A stretch of DNA of 14,962 nt from JAXFQS01 sp034178815 (GTDB lineage: Bacteria; Verrucomicrobiota; Kiritimatiellia; RFP12; DVOR01): the NCBI GenBank assembly GCA_034178815.1, contig JAXFQS010000162.1, positions 1-14,962 of the forward strand, read 5' to 3'. This document shows positions 1-7,649 of this stretch, piece by piece. Positions within the stretch are counted from its first letter, which is position 1. Every line of letters begins with the position of its first letter. Position numbers and translations under genes: made by a program. Under the pieces are notes generated by a model. It did not search any database. It saw only the letters and a program-made list of their open reading frames with translations, and was not told the DNA's origin.

Positions 1-956
1 CTTCTGTTTCCACTCCGTCCGGCAAGCGCCACGGGTTGGGCAAGGGCCTCGGTTCGCTCCTTGGGCCCGTACCTGCCAAGCCGAACATCGTTCAGCAGCC
101 TAGTCAACCGACTCCAGCCAAGCAGGCTATTGAACCATCAGCAAATGCTGTCGCGCAAATAAATGTCAGCATCATTGAGCGTTGTCCTTGGCAACCCCGC
201 CAAGCTTTCGATGGTCCGGAACTGCAAGAATTGGCTGAGTCGATTCAGGCGCAGGGGGTCATTCAACCACTGTTGTGCCGACGCATCGGTGAGAAGGTGG
301 AATTGATTGCCGGCGAGCGTCGCCTGCGAGCCGCCATTCAGGCTGGATTGAAAACCGTTCCTGTGCTCTTCTTGAATCTCGGCGACCATCAGGCGGCAAC
401 GGCCAATCTCATAGAAAACATCCAGCGTAAAGACCTGAATCCGATTGAAGAGGCGGAAGGTTACCGTATGCTGGCTGAACAGTTCCAGTTGACGCAGGAG
501 TCAATTGCCACTACGGTTGGGAAACCGAGAGCAACGATTGCCAATGCCTTGCGTCTACTTGAATTGCCGGATGAAGTGAAGCAGTTGGTTGCCGACGGCC
601 GTCTCTCAATGGGGCTTGCCAAAGTCCTTCTTGGGGTGGCCGATGCTGACGAGCAGGTAGCCTTGGCGCGGCGTTGCATCCTGGAGGGTTTGACGGTTCG
701 TGCCCTAGAAACTCTCTTGGCTCGTCGTTCCCCCGAACGCCCCACTTCGCAACTAACGAGCAAACCCGATATGCCGCCGTCATATGTGCAAGATCTTTCT
801 GACCGTTTGCACCGCTACTTTGGCACTGCTATACGGCTAACCCCCAGCGTCACATACGCCAATGGCCGGCACGGGAAGGGGTGCCTTGAAGTCGACTTCT
901 ACAATAACGAAGATTTGACACGCATCCTCAACCTGCTGAACATCAGCGTCGATTGA
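1..956 (+). CDS. parB: ParB/Spo0J-family chromosome partitioning protein, 5' end outside window
   Basis: ParB binds parS sites near the replication origin, spreads as a CTP-dependent clamp and works with the ATPase ParA to segregate chromosomes. The reading frame is open to the left edge, and the first visible codons give a basic stretch followed by GLGKGLGSLLG, the usual ParB N-terminus. The TTG at 36 lies inside this motif, so the real start is probably upstream of the window. The ParB/Srx core follows, with the nucleotide-binding box GERRLRAA at 312-335 and the conserved ENIQR box at 414-428. A helix-turn-helix for parS recognition (TQESIATTVGKPRATIANAL) lies near 490-550, and a short C-terminal dimerisation domain ends the protein. 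The visible part is about 317 residues, a normal ParB size. A parA gene would be expected just upstream. No parS-like palindrome was seen in the window. The next gene starts 7 bases after the stop. The identification is secure. Confidence 0.95.
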   Translation, partial: SVSTPSGKRHGLGKGLGSLLGPVPAKPNIVQQPSQPTPAKQAIEPSANAVAQINVSIIERCPWQPRQAFDGPELQELAESIQAQGVIQPLLCRRIGEKVELIAGERRLRAAIQAGLKTVPVLFLNLGDHQAATANLIENIQRKDLNPIEEAEGYRMLAEQFQLTQESIATTVGKPRATIANALRLLELPDEVKQLVADGRLSMGLAKVLLGVADADEQVALARRCILEGLTVRALETLLARRSPERPTSQLTSKPDMPPSYVQDLSDRLHRYFGTAIRLTPSVTYANGRHGKGCLEVDFYNNEDLTRILNLLNISVD

Positions 957-963
957 TAATCCC

Positions 964-1833
964 TTGTTCCCTCGACTGTTTACGCTGCTGGCTCTCTTCG
1001 GCTGTTTTTCGTATTCCCAACCGGAATTCTCCACTGGGGATGCGGATTCGGCGTTGATCTTGACGCGCGATTTTCTCGTCGCTTGTCCCTATCGTGTTTC
1101 CGGAACGGAGGGGCTGAAGGGGGCTGCCGAGTGGATTTCCAAGCGTTTACGGCTGCATCAAGGATGGCTGGTGTCGGAGCAGTGTTTTGAGCGGAATACG
1201 CCTCGGGGCAAGACTCTCTTCCGCAATGTGCTGTCCGCTTACCGCCAGGCTGGATGCAAGCGTTGGATTTTGCTTTTAACGCATTACGATACCAAGGCTG
1301 GCATAGCCAATTTCACAGGTGCAAACGATGGCGGCAGTTCGACGGGGTTGATGCTTCAACTTGTCGATGTGCTGACGAAACAGCCACTCCGCAACCACAA
1401 TGTTTTGGTCGCTTTTTTGGATGGAGAGGAGTGTTTCGAGCGCTATGACGAGGCGGACGGCTTTCAAGGGAGCAAGGCGTTGGCGGTCGAGTGTCGCCGA
1501 AAGGGGTGGGCTGTCGATGCGGTGATTCTTGCCGACATGATTGGAGACCGGGAGTTTACTTTGGCCGTTCCATCGAATGTGACCCCATCGCTGAGAACGC
1601 TTGCCGCGACCTGCGCCGGTGGGAATCTCCATACCTATCCGTTTGAAATCTGGGATGACCATAAGCCTTTTATGGATTTAGGCTTCCCTGCTATTGACTT
1701 CATTGATTTTGACTATGGTCCATCCAATAAATATTGGCACACGGCGGAGGATACATTTGACAAGTTAGGCCCTGAGGGCTATTTGCGCACGGGGCGTACA
1801 ATCCTAAAGATGCTGCGTAAACTGGACCGTTAG
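964..1833 (+). CDS. Secreted M28-family zinc protein, glutaminyl-peptide cyclotransferase-like
   Basis: This is a 289-residue protein of the M28 metallopeptidase fold that resembles glutaminyl cyclases more than aminopeptidases. Glutaminyl cyclases turn N-terminal Gln into pyroglutamate. The matching features are HYD at residues 107-109, a likely zinc Asp at D122 (GANDGG), DGEE at 153-156 (by family comparison E155 catalytic and E156 a zinc ligand), DMIGD with D191, a DDH motif at 231-233 and WHT with H259 as the last zinc ligand. The order and the paired WHT and DDHxPF motifs are typical of type II cyclases. The N-terminus is a signal peptide of about 18 residues, so the enzyme should act in the periplasm or envelope. 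The start is TTG at 964, the only standard start codon after an in-frame stop at 937. It has no good ribosome site and probably relies on coupling to parB. An M28 aminopeptidase role remains possible. Confidence 0.8.
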   Translation: MFPRLFTLLALFGCFSYSQPEFSTGDADSALILTRDFLVACPYRVSGTEGLKGAAEWISKRLRLHQGWLVSEQCFERNTPRGKTLFRNVLSAYRQAGCKRWILLLTHYDTKAGIANFTGANDGGSSTGLMLQLVDVLTKQPLRNHNVLVAFLDGEECFERYDEADGFQGSKALAVECRRKGWAVDAVILADMIGDREFTLAVPSNVTPSLRTLAATCAGGNLHTYPFEIWDDHKPFMDLGFPAIDFIDFDYGPSNKYWHTAEDTFDKLGPEGYLRTGRTILKMLRKLDR

Positions 1834-1836
1834 ATT

Positions 1837-2562
1837 ATGGTCGGCTCGGTGGAGAGAACGGCGTATTGCCTTTCGTTTCTGATTCATGCAGGGATGGCTG
1901 TCCTGCTGGTGGTTGTTGGTCTGTGCAAGGGGTGTTGCACTTCGGATGAGGTAATTGTGCCGATGGATATGACCGTCGTGCTTGACGAGAATCTGCGTAG
2001 CCAACCGGATGAGCCTGTGCCCTCCCAAGACGACCTTGCCGAACCAGAGAATATTCCTCCTCCGCCACCGATTTCTGCCGAATCGCTGGTTTCAGATCGC
2101 ACTCCACCACGCCCTCAGGAGAAACCCAAGCCGCCGAAGCCGTTCGTTAAAGGACGCCGGATTACGGTTCGAGACAATCAGAAGCAAACTAAGCCGAGTC
2201 GTCCGACAACGGAACGGAAACTTTCGGAAGACGAGATACGCCGCCTGCTCAATGCCGGAGCCCGTCCCGGCTCTCGAAATCAAGTTGCGCCCAATGAAGT
2301 TTCTCGCTGCCTGGCGCTGATCAAGGATGCCTTTTATCGGGCGTGGAAGCAGCCGACGAGTTGCCCTAACACAGCCCGATTGCAAATTGCCTTCAATCGC
2401 CGCGGCGAGGTGACAAGCTACCGGTTGACCGGGCGCTCGGGCAGTGTCGAATGCGACAACAGCATCTTGAGAGCGGCGGCCGAGGTGCCCCGTGTCGCCG
2501 GCCTTTCCGAGTCATTCCTTTCCAAATATGGAGTTGTGACCATCGAGTTCCGGTTGAACTAG
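1837..2562 (+). CDS. TonB/TolA-like energy transducer
   Basis: This 241-residue protein has the TonB/TolA layout. A short cytoplasmic start is followed by one membrane helix (about residues 10-30) and a periplasmic spacer rich in Pro, Lys and Glu (about 55-125). A C-terminal TonB_2/TolA-C-like domain (about 150-241) includes a stretch resembling the RVTVRFTLDRDGxV pattern, here ARLQIAFNRRGEVTSYRLT. Such proteins use the proton motive force, through ExbB/ExbD or TolQ/TolR partners, to power outer-membrane receptors or maintain the envelope. No partner genes are in the window. Unusual features are a Cys cluster right after the membrane helix (C30, C33, C34) and three Cys in the C-terminal domain (C158, C176, C206). 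The ATG lies 3 bases after the preceding stop and has no clear ribosome site, so coupled translation is likely. Whether it is functionally TonB or TolA cannot be decided from this sequence. Confidence 0.8.
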   Translation: MVGSVERTAYCLSFLIHAGMAVLLVVVGLCKGCCTSDEVIVPMDMTVVLDENLRSQPDEPVPSQDDLAEPENIPPPPPISAESLVSDRTPPRPQEKPKPPKPFVKGRRITVRDNQKQTKPSRPTTERKLSEDEIRRLLNAGARPGSRNQVAPNEVSRCLALIKDAFYRAWKQPTSCPNTARLQIAFNRRGEVTSYRLTGRSGSVECDNSILRAAAEVPRVAGLSESFLSKYGVVTIEFRLN

Positions 2563-2568
2563 CCCCCT

Positions 2569-3303
2569 ATGCTTCCTAAACTTCCCAAGTCAGCCAGACA
2601 CAGACCTCACGGGCTGGTGATTCTACACGAGGATGCCGATGTCCTGGTCATCGAAAAAGAGCCGGGGTTGCTTTCGACCGAGACGCGCAAGCGCGAATCC
2701 CGCACGGCGGAGCATATTCTGACCAACTACCTGCGCAAGGGGTGCTCTGCCTCGACTCGTCGAGCTTGGCTGGTCCATCGGCTAGATCGCGAGACCTCGG
2801 GGGTGATGATTTTCGCCAAGTCCCAGTCGGTGCGCGATCGTCTCAAAGAGAATTGGTCTTTGGTTGAAAAACTGTATATTGCTCGCCTTTCGAGGATGCC
2901 TACCAGCGAGGGCGGAATCTTGCAATCTTATCTAGCCGAAGATAGCAACCTCTTCGTCCGGGTGGTGCCTAGCGAACGCGAGGGGAGGTTGGCACAAACC
3001 GCTTGGCGTACCATCAAGGCGATGCCCGATGGCGGGGCCGTGGTCAAGGTTCGTCTCTTGACCGGAAGACGCAATCAAATCCGCGTACAGTTTGCTGATA
3101 TTGGTTGCCCCCTGTTGGGTGACCGCAAGTACAACCGTCACGACCATTCCCACGAACGCCTTTGCCTGCATGCCGTTTCGATTGCCTTCCCGCATCCACA
3201 TACCGGGGAAGTGCTCCGATTCGAGACCCCCATCCCCGAGGTGTTTGGCGTGACGCCGGAAGAGTTCGACATCGTCGAACCGCCGCAGGGGAAAGGAGTC
3301 TAG
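2569..3303 (+). CDS. RluA-family RNA pseudouridine synthase
   Basis: The product (244 residues) converts specific uridines in ribosomal or transfer RNA to pseudouridine in the cytoplasm. The family signature HRLDRETSGVMIFAK contains the catalytic Asp, D73. The downstream motif GRRNQIRVQFADIGCPLLGDRKY, split here into GRRNQIR (about residues 168-174) and GDRKY, forms the rest of the RNA-binding active site. The protein starts directly with the catalytic domain (VLHEDADVLVIEKEPGLLS type opening) and lacks the N-terminal S4 domain found in RluC and RluD. It therefore resembles the shorter RluA/TruC-like members. The target uridine cannot be predicted. The ATG at 2569 sits 6 bases after the TonB-like gene, and the stop is 2 bases before the next gene. 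The enzyme has no obvious functional link to its neighbours. Confidence 0.92.
   Translation: MLPKLPKSARHRPHGLVILHEDADVLVIEKEPGLLSTETRKRESRTAEHILTNYLRKGCSASTRRAWLVHRLDRETSGVMIFAKSQSVRDRLKENWSLVEKLYIARLSRMPTSEGGILQSYLAEDSNLFVRVVPSEREGRLAQTAWRTIKAMPDGGAVVKVRLLTGRRNQIRVQFADIGCPLLGDRKYNRHDHSHERLCLHAVSIAFPHPHTGEVLRFETPIPEVFGVTPEEFDIVEPPQGKGV
3292..3298 (+). promoter_or_regulatory. Shine-Dalgarno site that sets the GHL10 gene start
   Basis: AAAGGAG lies 7 bases before the ATG at 3306 and overlaps the end of the rluA-like gene. It favours 3306 over in-frame upstream codons, the earliest of which is at 3162, and the protein from 3306 begins with a proper signal peptide. Confidence 0.75.
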
Positions 3304-3305
3304 CC

Positions 3306-5168
3306 ATGCGTATGTGGAAAAGGTTCGCGTTGGCGGCGCTCTTTCTCCTTTGGGGCTGTTTGACGCAGGCGGCCCCTGTCGGCATTCTTGCCGGTTCTTC
3401 GGGGCTCCCCCCGGGGGAACGCCGCTTCGCCCAATCGCTTGCCAACCATGCGGCACGCTGGCTTGGCGATGAAGGTGTTGCCGTGCGCATGGTTCAGGAA
3501 GCCAACCTTGACAAAACCGCAAAAGATTGCCGCGTGCTGGTTTGGATTGCTCCAGCGGAACTCACCCCTGCCCAGATGATATTTGTGCGCACCTTTGTCG
3601 CCGGGGGAGGAAAACTCGTCGTCTGCTACTCGAATGCCAAAGCCTTGGCTGATCTAATGGGCGTCGAACTCCTGGGCTACCGGAAAACGGCTGATCCGAA
3701 AGCCTGGCGCGAGATGCGGTTCAAGCACCACAGACCCAGAGGCGTGCCCAACCAGATTGCCCAAACATCCTCCAACCTGTTGGCGATTCGTCCGAAGGGA
3801 AAAGGGAGTTCCGTGCTGGCGACTTGGAGCAGCGGAGCCTCGGGGGACGAAGGAAAAGAAGTCGCGTGGATCGCCACTCCGACTGGGTGGTGGTGTTCCC
3901 ATGTGCTGCTTGCCGATGGCGATGCAACGGCCAAGTCAGCCCTCCTGTTGGCGCTTTGCGCCGCCGCTGACAAAACCATTTGGAAATCCGCGGCGGAAAA
4001 GCGACTTGCTGATTGCCGGGAACGATTGAGCCGGACGAATTTGAAGCGGCGAATTCGAACGCTCCCGGGTGCGCGCGCCGAGCGCCTGACACAACGATTG
4101 AATGAGGTGGAGCGAACCTTGCAGGAGGCAAAATTGGAAATCGGACGCGGGCAACCTTACACGGCTTGGCGGCGGGTGCAAGTATGCCGACAAGTAGTTG
4201 CCGAACTGTATGGGGCCGTTCAGGAATCAATGCCCGGTGAGATTCGTGGCGTATGGGATCATTCGGGAGTAGGACTCTATCCCGGCGATTGGCCGCGCAC
4301 CTGCCGTCTGCTGAGAGATGCTGGCCTTACGGATTTGTATGTCAATGTCGCGGGCGCTGGATTTGCCCATTATGGCAGCACCGTGTTGCCTCGATCGCGA
4401 GTGTTCAGCGAGTATGGAGACCAACTTAGATTGGCTTGCGCCGCTGCCCATGCCGCGGGACTTCGCGTCCATGCCTGGCTCCTCTGTTTCAGCACGGAGC
4501 GGGCAACGCCCGAGCGCATCGATTGGTTTCGCCGAAAGGGGTGGTTGCTGAAAGACTCCCAGGGCCGAACGCGAAATTGGCTTGAACCGGCTGACCGCGA
4601 AGTGCAACGGTATCTGCTTCAAGCCGTTCAGGAGTTGTCCTCCTATCCGGTCGATGGCGTGCATCTTGACTTTGTCCGCTATCCCGACGGACAGACCTCG
4701 TTGGAGGGGGATGCCAAGCGGAAATGGCAGATTGGCCGGCGAGCGCGAATTACGGACTTTGTTCAGGCTGCGGCAAAGACCTCTCGACGCAATGGAAGAC
4801 GCGTGCCGCTCTCCGCCGCGGTCTACGGAAAGTATCCTTCGTGCGTATGGGCCGTCGGGCAAGATTGGCTCTCCTGGATCCGGTTGGGCTTTGTCGCCAA
4901 TGTCCTCCCAATGAACTACACGCAGGACCAGGTGAAGTACCAGGAGTGGCTGACACAGCAGACGGCTAACCCAGCCGTTGCTAAGCGCGTGGTCAGTGGC
5001 ATAGGCGTGACGGCGGCGGAAAGCAGGCTGGACGCCATTGATGTCATAGAGCAGATCAACCTTGCCAGGCGCTTTGGAACGGCCGGCTTTGCACTCTTCG
5101 ATTTGGACGCGACGCTACGCAACGAAATCCTTCCAGTTTTGCGCTTGGGCGTGACGAACAGGCGCTAA
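3306..5168 (+). CDS. Secreted glycosyl hydrolase-like GHL10 family protein with extra N-terminal domain
   Basis: This 620-residue exported protein carries at its C-terminus a GHL10-type (DUF187/YddW-like) TIM barrel, about residues 312-620. The barrel starts with EIRGVWDHSGVGLYPGDW and carries the family hallmark DGVHLDFVRYP at 450-460, with D450 and D455 as candidate active-site acids. Family members are believed to cleave glycans, some acting on peptidoglycan-like substrates, but their substrates are poorly known. The N-terminus (MRMWKRFALAALFLLWGCLTQAA, in total about 23 residues) is a signal peptide. Residues 24-230 look like an alpha/beta domain with a glutamine-amidotransferase-like fold, containing alternating hydrophobic strands and a GGGKLVVCYS turn. 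Residues about 235-311 are helical, charged and likely coiled-coil. The ATG at 3306 is 2 bases after the rluA-like stop. Together with the GH78-like gene that follows it suggests carbohydrate breakdown. The enzyme class is well supported and the substrate is unknown. Confidence 0.82.
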   Translation: MRMWKRFALAALFLLWGCLTQAAPVGILAGSSGLPPGERRFAQSLANHAARWLGDEGVAVRMVQEANLDKTAKDCRVLVWIAPAELTPAQMIFVRTFVAGGGKLVVCYSNAKALADLMGVELLGYRKTADPKAWREMRFKHHRPRGVPNQIAQTSSNLLAIRPKGKGSSVLATWSSGASGDEGKEVAWIATPTGWWCSHVLLADGDATAKSALLLALCAAADKTIWKSAAEKRLADCRERLSRTNLKRRIRTLPGARAERLTQRLNEVERTLQEAKLEIGRGQPYTAWRRVQVCRQVVAELYGAVQESMPGEIRGVWDHSGVGLYPGDWPRTCRLLRDAGLTDLYVNVAGAGFAHYGSTVLPRSRVFSEYGDQLRLACAAAHAAGLRVHAWLLCFSTERATPERIDWFRRKGWLLKDSQGRTRNWLEPADREVQRYLLQAVQELSSYPVDGVHLDFVRYPDGQTSLEGDAKRKWQIGRRARITDFVQAAAKTSRRNGRRVPLSAAVYGKYPSCVWAVGQDWLSWIRLGFVANVLPMNYTQDQVKYQEWLTQQTANPAVAKRVVSGIGVTAAESRLDAIDVIEQINLARRFGTAGFALFDLDATLRNEILPVLRLGVTNRR

Positions 5169-5192
5169 CAGAACCTTTCAGAAATAGACATC

Positions 5193-5200
5193 AAGGAGGT
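5193..5200 (+). promoter_or_regulatory. Perfect Shine-Dalgarno site for the GH78-like gene
   Basis: AAGGAGGT matches the full anti-Shine-Dalgarno sequence. Two ATGs follow closely, at 5201 and 5205. The one at 5201 is too near the site and out of frame with the long gene. The one at 5205 is correctly spaced and immediately preceded in frame by a TGA. This is the strongest ribosome site in block 1 and suggests high expression. Confidence 0.8.
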
Positions 5201-5204
5201 ATGA

Positions 5205-7649
5205 ATGCTCTACACAAAGGCAATTGCCGCCGTGGCGGTTGGACTGCCCCTCGTACTTGGCGCCGATGAAATTAGGAGCGAAAGAATATTTCAGCCAGAT
5301 AGACTTCTCTGGGGGAACGAGAACAACGCTATTTTGCGGAGTATTGACCGGGCAAGTTGGATCTGGCATGGCAACTTTTGGAATTATGACAGGGTCAATC
5401 TTCGCTTTAGAAATGACTTTTCCGCTGTCTCTAATAGCGTGTTGGAACTGAGCGTCTCGGCGGACGAACGCTTTGTTTTGCTGTTGGATGGCCGGGAACT
5501 GGCGAGAGGCCCTCACCGCTGTTTGCCTTTGCGGTGGACCTTCCAAAGCTATCGCATCAATCTACCCGGAGGAAAGCACCGCTTGGAGGCCGTGGTGACC
5601 CGCGAACGGGATTTTGCGCCAGTTGCCCAGTTGACGGATGGTGGGGGCTTTGTGCTGAAGGCGGAGGGTATCTTCGACAAGGTTTTGACCACAGGAAAGG
5701 GTGCCTGGCGTGTTGCACAATTGAAGGGCACATCGTCTATGCGCAATGGCGGCTGGACCTTTACCGGCGGAGCCTATACGGTCAAGGGATGCTCCCTGTT
5801 GGAAGAAGAACCGCCTGCCGATGCTTGGCGCGAACCGATGGTGGTTGCTGGCGGAATTTCGCCCAACGACTATGGAGTCCCGAGGGGTGGATGGCGGCTT
5901 GCGCCATCGACTTTGCCGGATATGATCTCTCGCTATTGCACTCCTGGATCGTTCAAGAGTGACCAGCCGGATGGGGATCGTTTCGCGCCGTACAATGCGG
6001 CACTTTCTGCGGGATTTTTGGGGGCGGCGAATGCATTGCTAAGGGAAGGAAAGGCGTTCACGATTCCGTCCAAGACCAAGGTTCGTCTGCTTTGGGATCT
6101 TGGGGACTATTATTGCGCGTTTCCGGAACTGCGCACGGGGGGAGGGCAGGGGGCTGTCGTAGAATGGGATTGGTCGGAGGCGCTTTACGATCCTAAAGGC
6201 ATCAAGCCCGCACGCAATCTCTTCGATGGTCTGCGTCTGCAGTTGGGGAACTGCAAAGGTGACCGCTTCATGCCGGACGGTCGTGCCAATGCTAGGTTTA
6301 CGACGCCGTGGTGGAGGTGTGGCCGTTGGTGCCAACTGACGATTGTGACGGGCGATGAGCCGCTGACGCTTTCCGGTATTGGTCTGGTTGAGACGCGTTA
6401 TCCGCTTGAGAATGAATCGCGGTTCATCTGCGACGATTCGACCATTGCGCCCATTTTGCGTTTGGCTAGTAGGGGTATGCAGATGTGCTGTCACGAGATG
6501 CTTTTCGACTGTCCCTTTTACGAGCAGCAGATGTATCCCGGCGATACGCGCGTCCAGTTGCAGGTGATTTCTGCTATGACGCGCGACGATCGGATGGTGC
6601 GGCGTGCCATTGAACTGTTCGATTTCTCGCGCCGGCTTAACGGGTTTGTCGGCATGAATTATCCGACTCGGGGAACGCAGGATTCGGGCACTTATACGCT
6701 CTGCTGGTTGCTGATGTTCAAGGACTATCTCTACTGGCACGATAACTTCGACTGGCTCAAGGCGCGTGTTCCCGGAATGCGGGCGGCACTCCACGGATTG
6801 GCGGCCTACGAGTGCAAGGACGGGCTTTTGCGCTATCTTCCCGGATGGAGTTTTATGGACTGGGTTCCGGAGTGGTCTGCGGGCATTGCCCCGGATGGAA
6901 ATAATGCTTCCCGGGCATCCTCGCTCAATAATCTCTTCTATGTGTTGGCGCTGCAATCTGCGGCCGAGATGGAGGATGTCGTGGGGGACAAGGCTATGGC
7001 GGATTACTGGCGTGCCAAGGCTGATCGGCTGGGCAACCTGTTGGTTGAAAAGTTCTGGTCTGAACCGCGCGGATTGATTGCCGACACGGAAGCCCGGAAC
7101 CATTTCAGCGAACACGGGCAGTGCCTGGCGATACTTGCGGGGATTCTCACACCTGCCCAAGAACGCCGCGCGTTCAAGGCGATGCAGGTGGCGCCAGATC
7201 TTTCCAAGGCGACGGTCTATTTCAGCCATTATCTGTTGGATGTCTATGGCAAGATGGGGCGTGGCGACTTGATTCTCAAGCGGCTCGATCTTTGGCGTGA
7301 TTATGTCAAGAACGATCTCAAGACACCGCTTGAGGGCCCGGGCAACTTCCGTTCTGATTGCCACGCCTGGGGTGCCCATCCGCTTTTCCATCTCCAGAAG
7401 GGGGTGGCGGGCGTGATGCCTGTCTCGCCGGGATTCCGCCGTGTGCGTGTGGCGCCTTCCCCTGGCGAATTGAAACACTTGGATGTTGCGGTTCCCCATC
7501 CCAAGGGGTTTGTCGAACTGATGCTCGAGTTTGATGGTAAAGGCGGGGGGAAAGGTTGTGTCACGCTACCCGAAAAGACGGACGGCGAGTTTGTCTGGGG
7601 CAGTCGCGAAGTTCAACTCAAGAGTGGGGCGAACACGATTGAGTTCTAG
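5205..7649 (+). CDS. Secreted GH78-like alpha-L-rhamnosidase
   Basis: This 814-residue exported enzyme resembles family 78 alpha-L-rhamnosidases, which remove terminal rhamnose from plant and microbial polysaccharides such as rhamnogalacturonan. A signal peptide covers about residues 1-20, ending near LVLGA. N-terminal beta-sandwich regions follow (about 45-400, beginning ASWIWHG). An (alpha/alpha)6 barrel spans about 410-730 and a C-terminal beta domain about 730-814 (MPVSPGFRRVRVAPSPG is the usual link). The motif DCPFYEQQMYPGD has the same spacing as DCPxREERxGWxGD of GH78, giving D435, E440 and D447 as equivalents of the catalytic acid and its helpers. E710 (TPLEGP, before SDCHAWGAHP) fits the catalytic base. 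The flanking residues differ from classical enzymes, with QQ replacing ER, so the exact sugar may differ. It is 36 bases after the GHL10 gene. Cargo for the nearby T2SS is possible but unproven. Confidence 0.82.
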   Translation: MLYTKAIAAVAVGLPLVLGADEIRSERIFQPDRLLWGNENNAILRSIDRASWIWHGNFWNYDRVNLRFRNDFSAVSNSVLELSVSADERFVLLLDGRELARGPHRCLPLRWTFQSYRINLPGGKHRLEAVVTRERDFAPVAQLTDGGGFVLKAEGIFDKVLTTGKGAWRVAQLKGTSSMRNGGWTFTGGAYTVKGCSLLEEEPPADAWREPMVVAGGISPNDYGVPRGGWRLAPSTLPDMISRYCTPGSFKSDQPDGDRFAPYNAALSAGFLGAANALLREGKAFTIPSKTKVRLLWDLGDYYCAFPELRTGGGQGAVVEWDWSEALYDPKGIKPARNLFDGLRLQLGNCKGDRFMPDGRANARFTTPWWRCGRWCQLTIVTGDEPLTLSGIGLVETRYPLENESRFICDDSTIAPILRLASRGMQMCCHEMLFDCPFYEQQMYPGDTRVQLQVISAMTRDDRMVRRAIELFDFSRRLNGFVGMNYPTRGTQDSGTYTLCWLLMFKDYLYWHDNFDWLKARVPGMRAALHGLAAYECKDGLLRYLPGWSFMDWVPEWSAGIAPDGNNASRASSLNNLFYVLALQSAAEMEDVVGDKAMADYWRAKADRLGNLLVEKFWSEPRGLIADTEARNHFSEHGQCLAILAGILTPAQERRAFKAMQVAPDLSKATVYFSHYLLDVYGKMGRGDLILKRLDLWRDYVKNDLKTPLEGPGNFRSDCHAWGAHPLFHLQKGVAGVMPVSPGFRRVRVAPSPGELKHLDVAVPHPKGFVELMLEFDGKGGGKGCVTLPEKTDGEFVWGSREVQLKSGANTIEF

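Noticed and set aside
3162..3305. An upstream extension of the GHL10 gene
   Set aside because: It overlaps the rluA-like gene by about 140 bases and would bury the signal peptide. The ATG at 3306 has a good ribosome site.
5201..5203. ATG four bases before the chosen GH78-like start
   Set aside because: It is in another frame and only one base from the ribosome site. The long frame has a TGA directly before the ATG at 5205.
6039..7499. A 486-codon open frame on the - strand
   Set aside because: It lies entirely opposite the GH78-like gene, whose catalytic residues and signal peptide are clear. The antisense product is rich in His, Arg and Ile/Pro without motifs, as expected of a shadow frame in GC-rich DNA.
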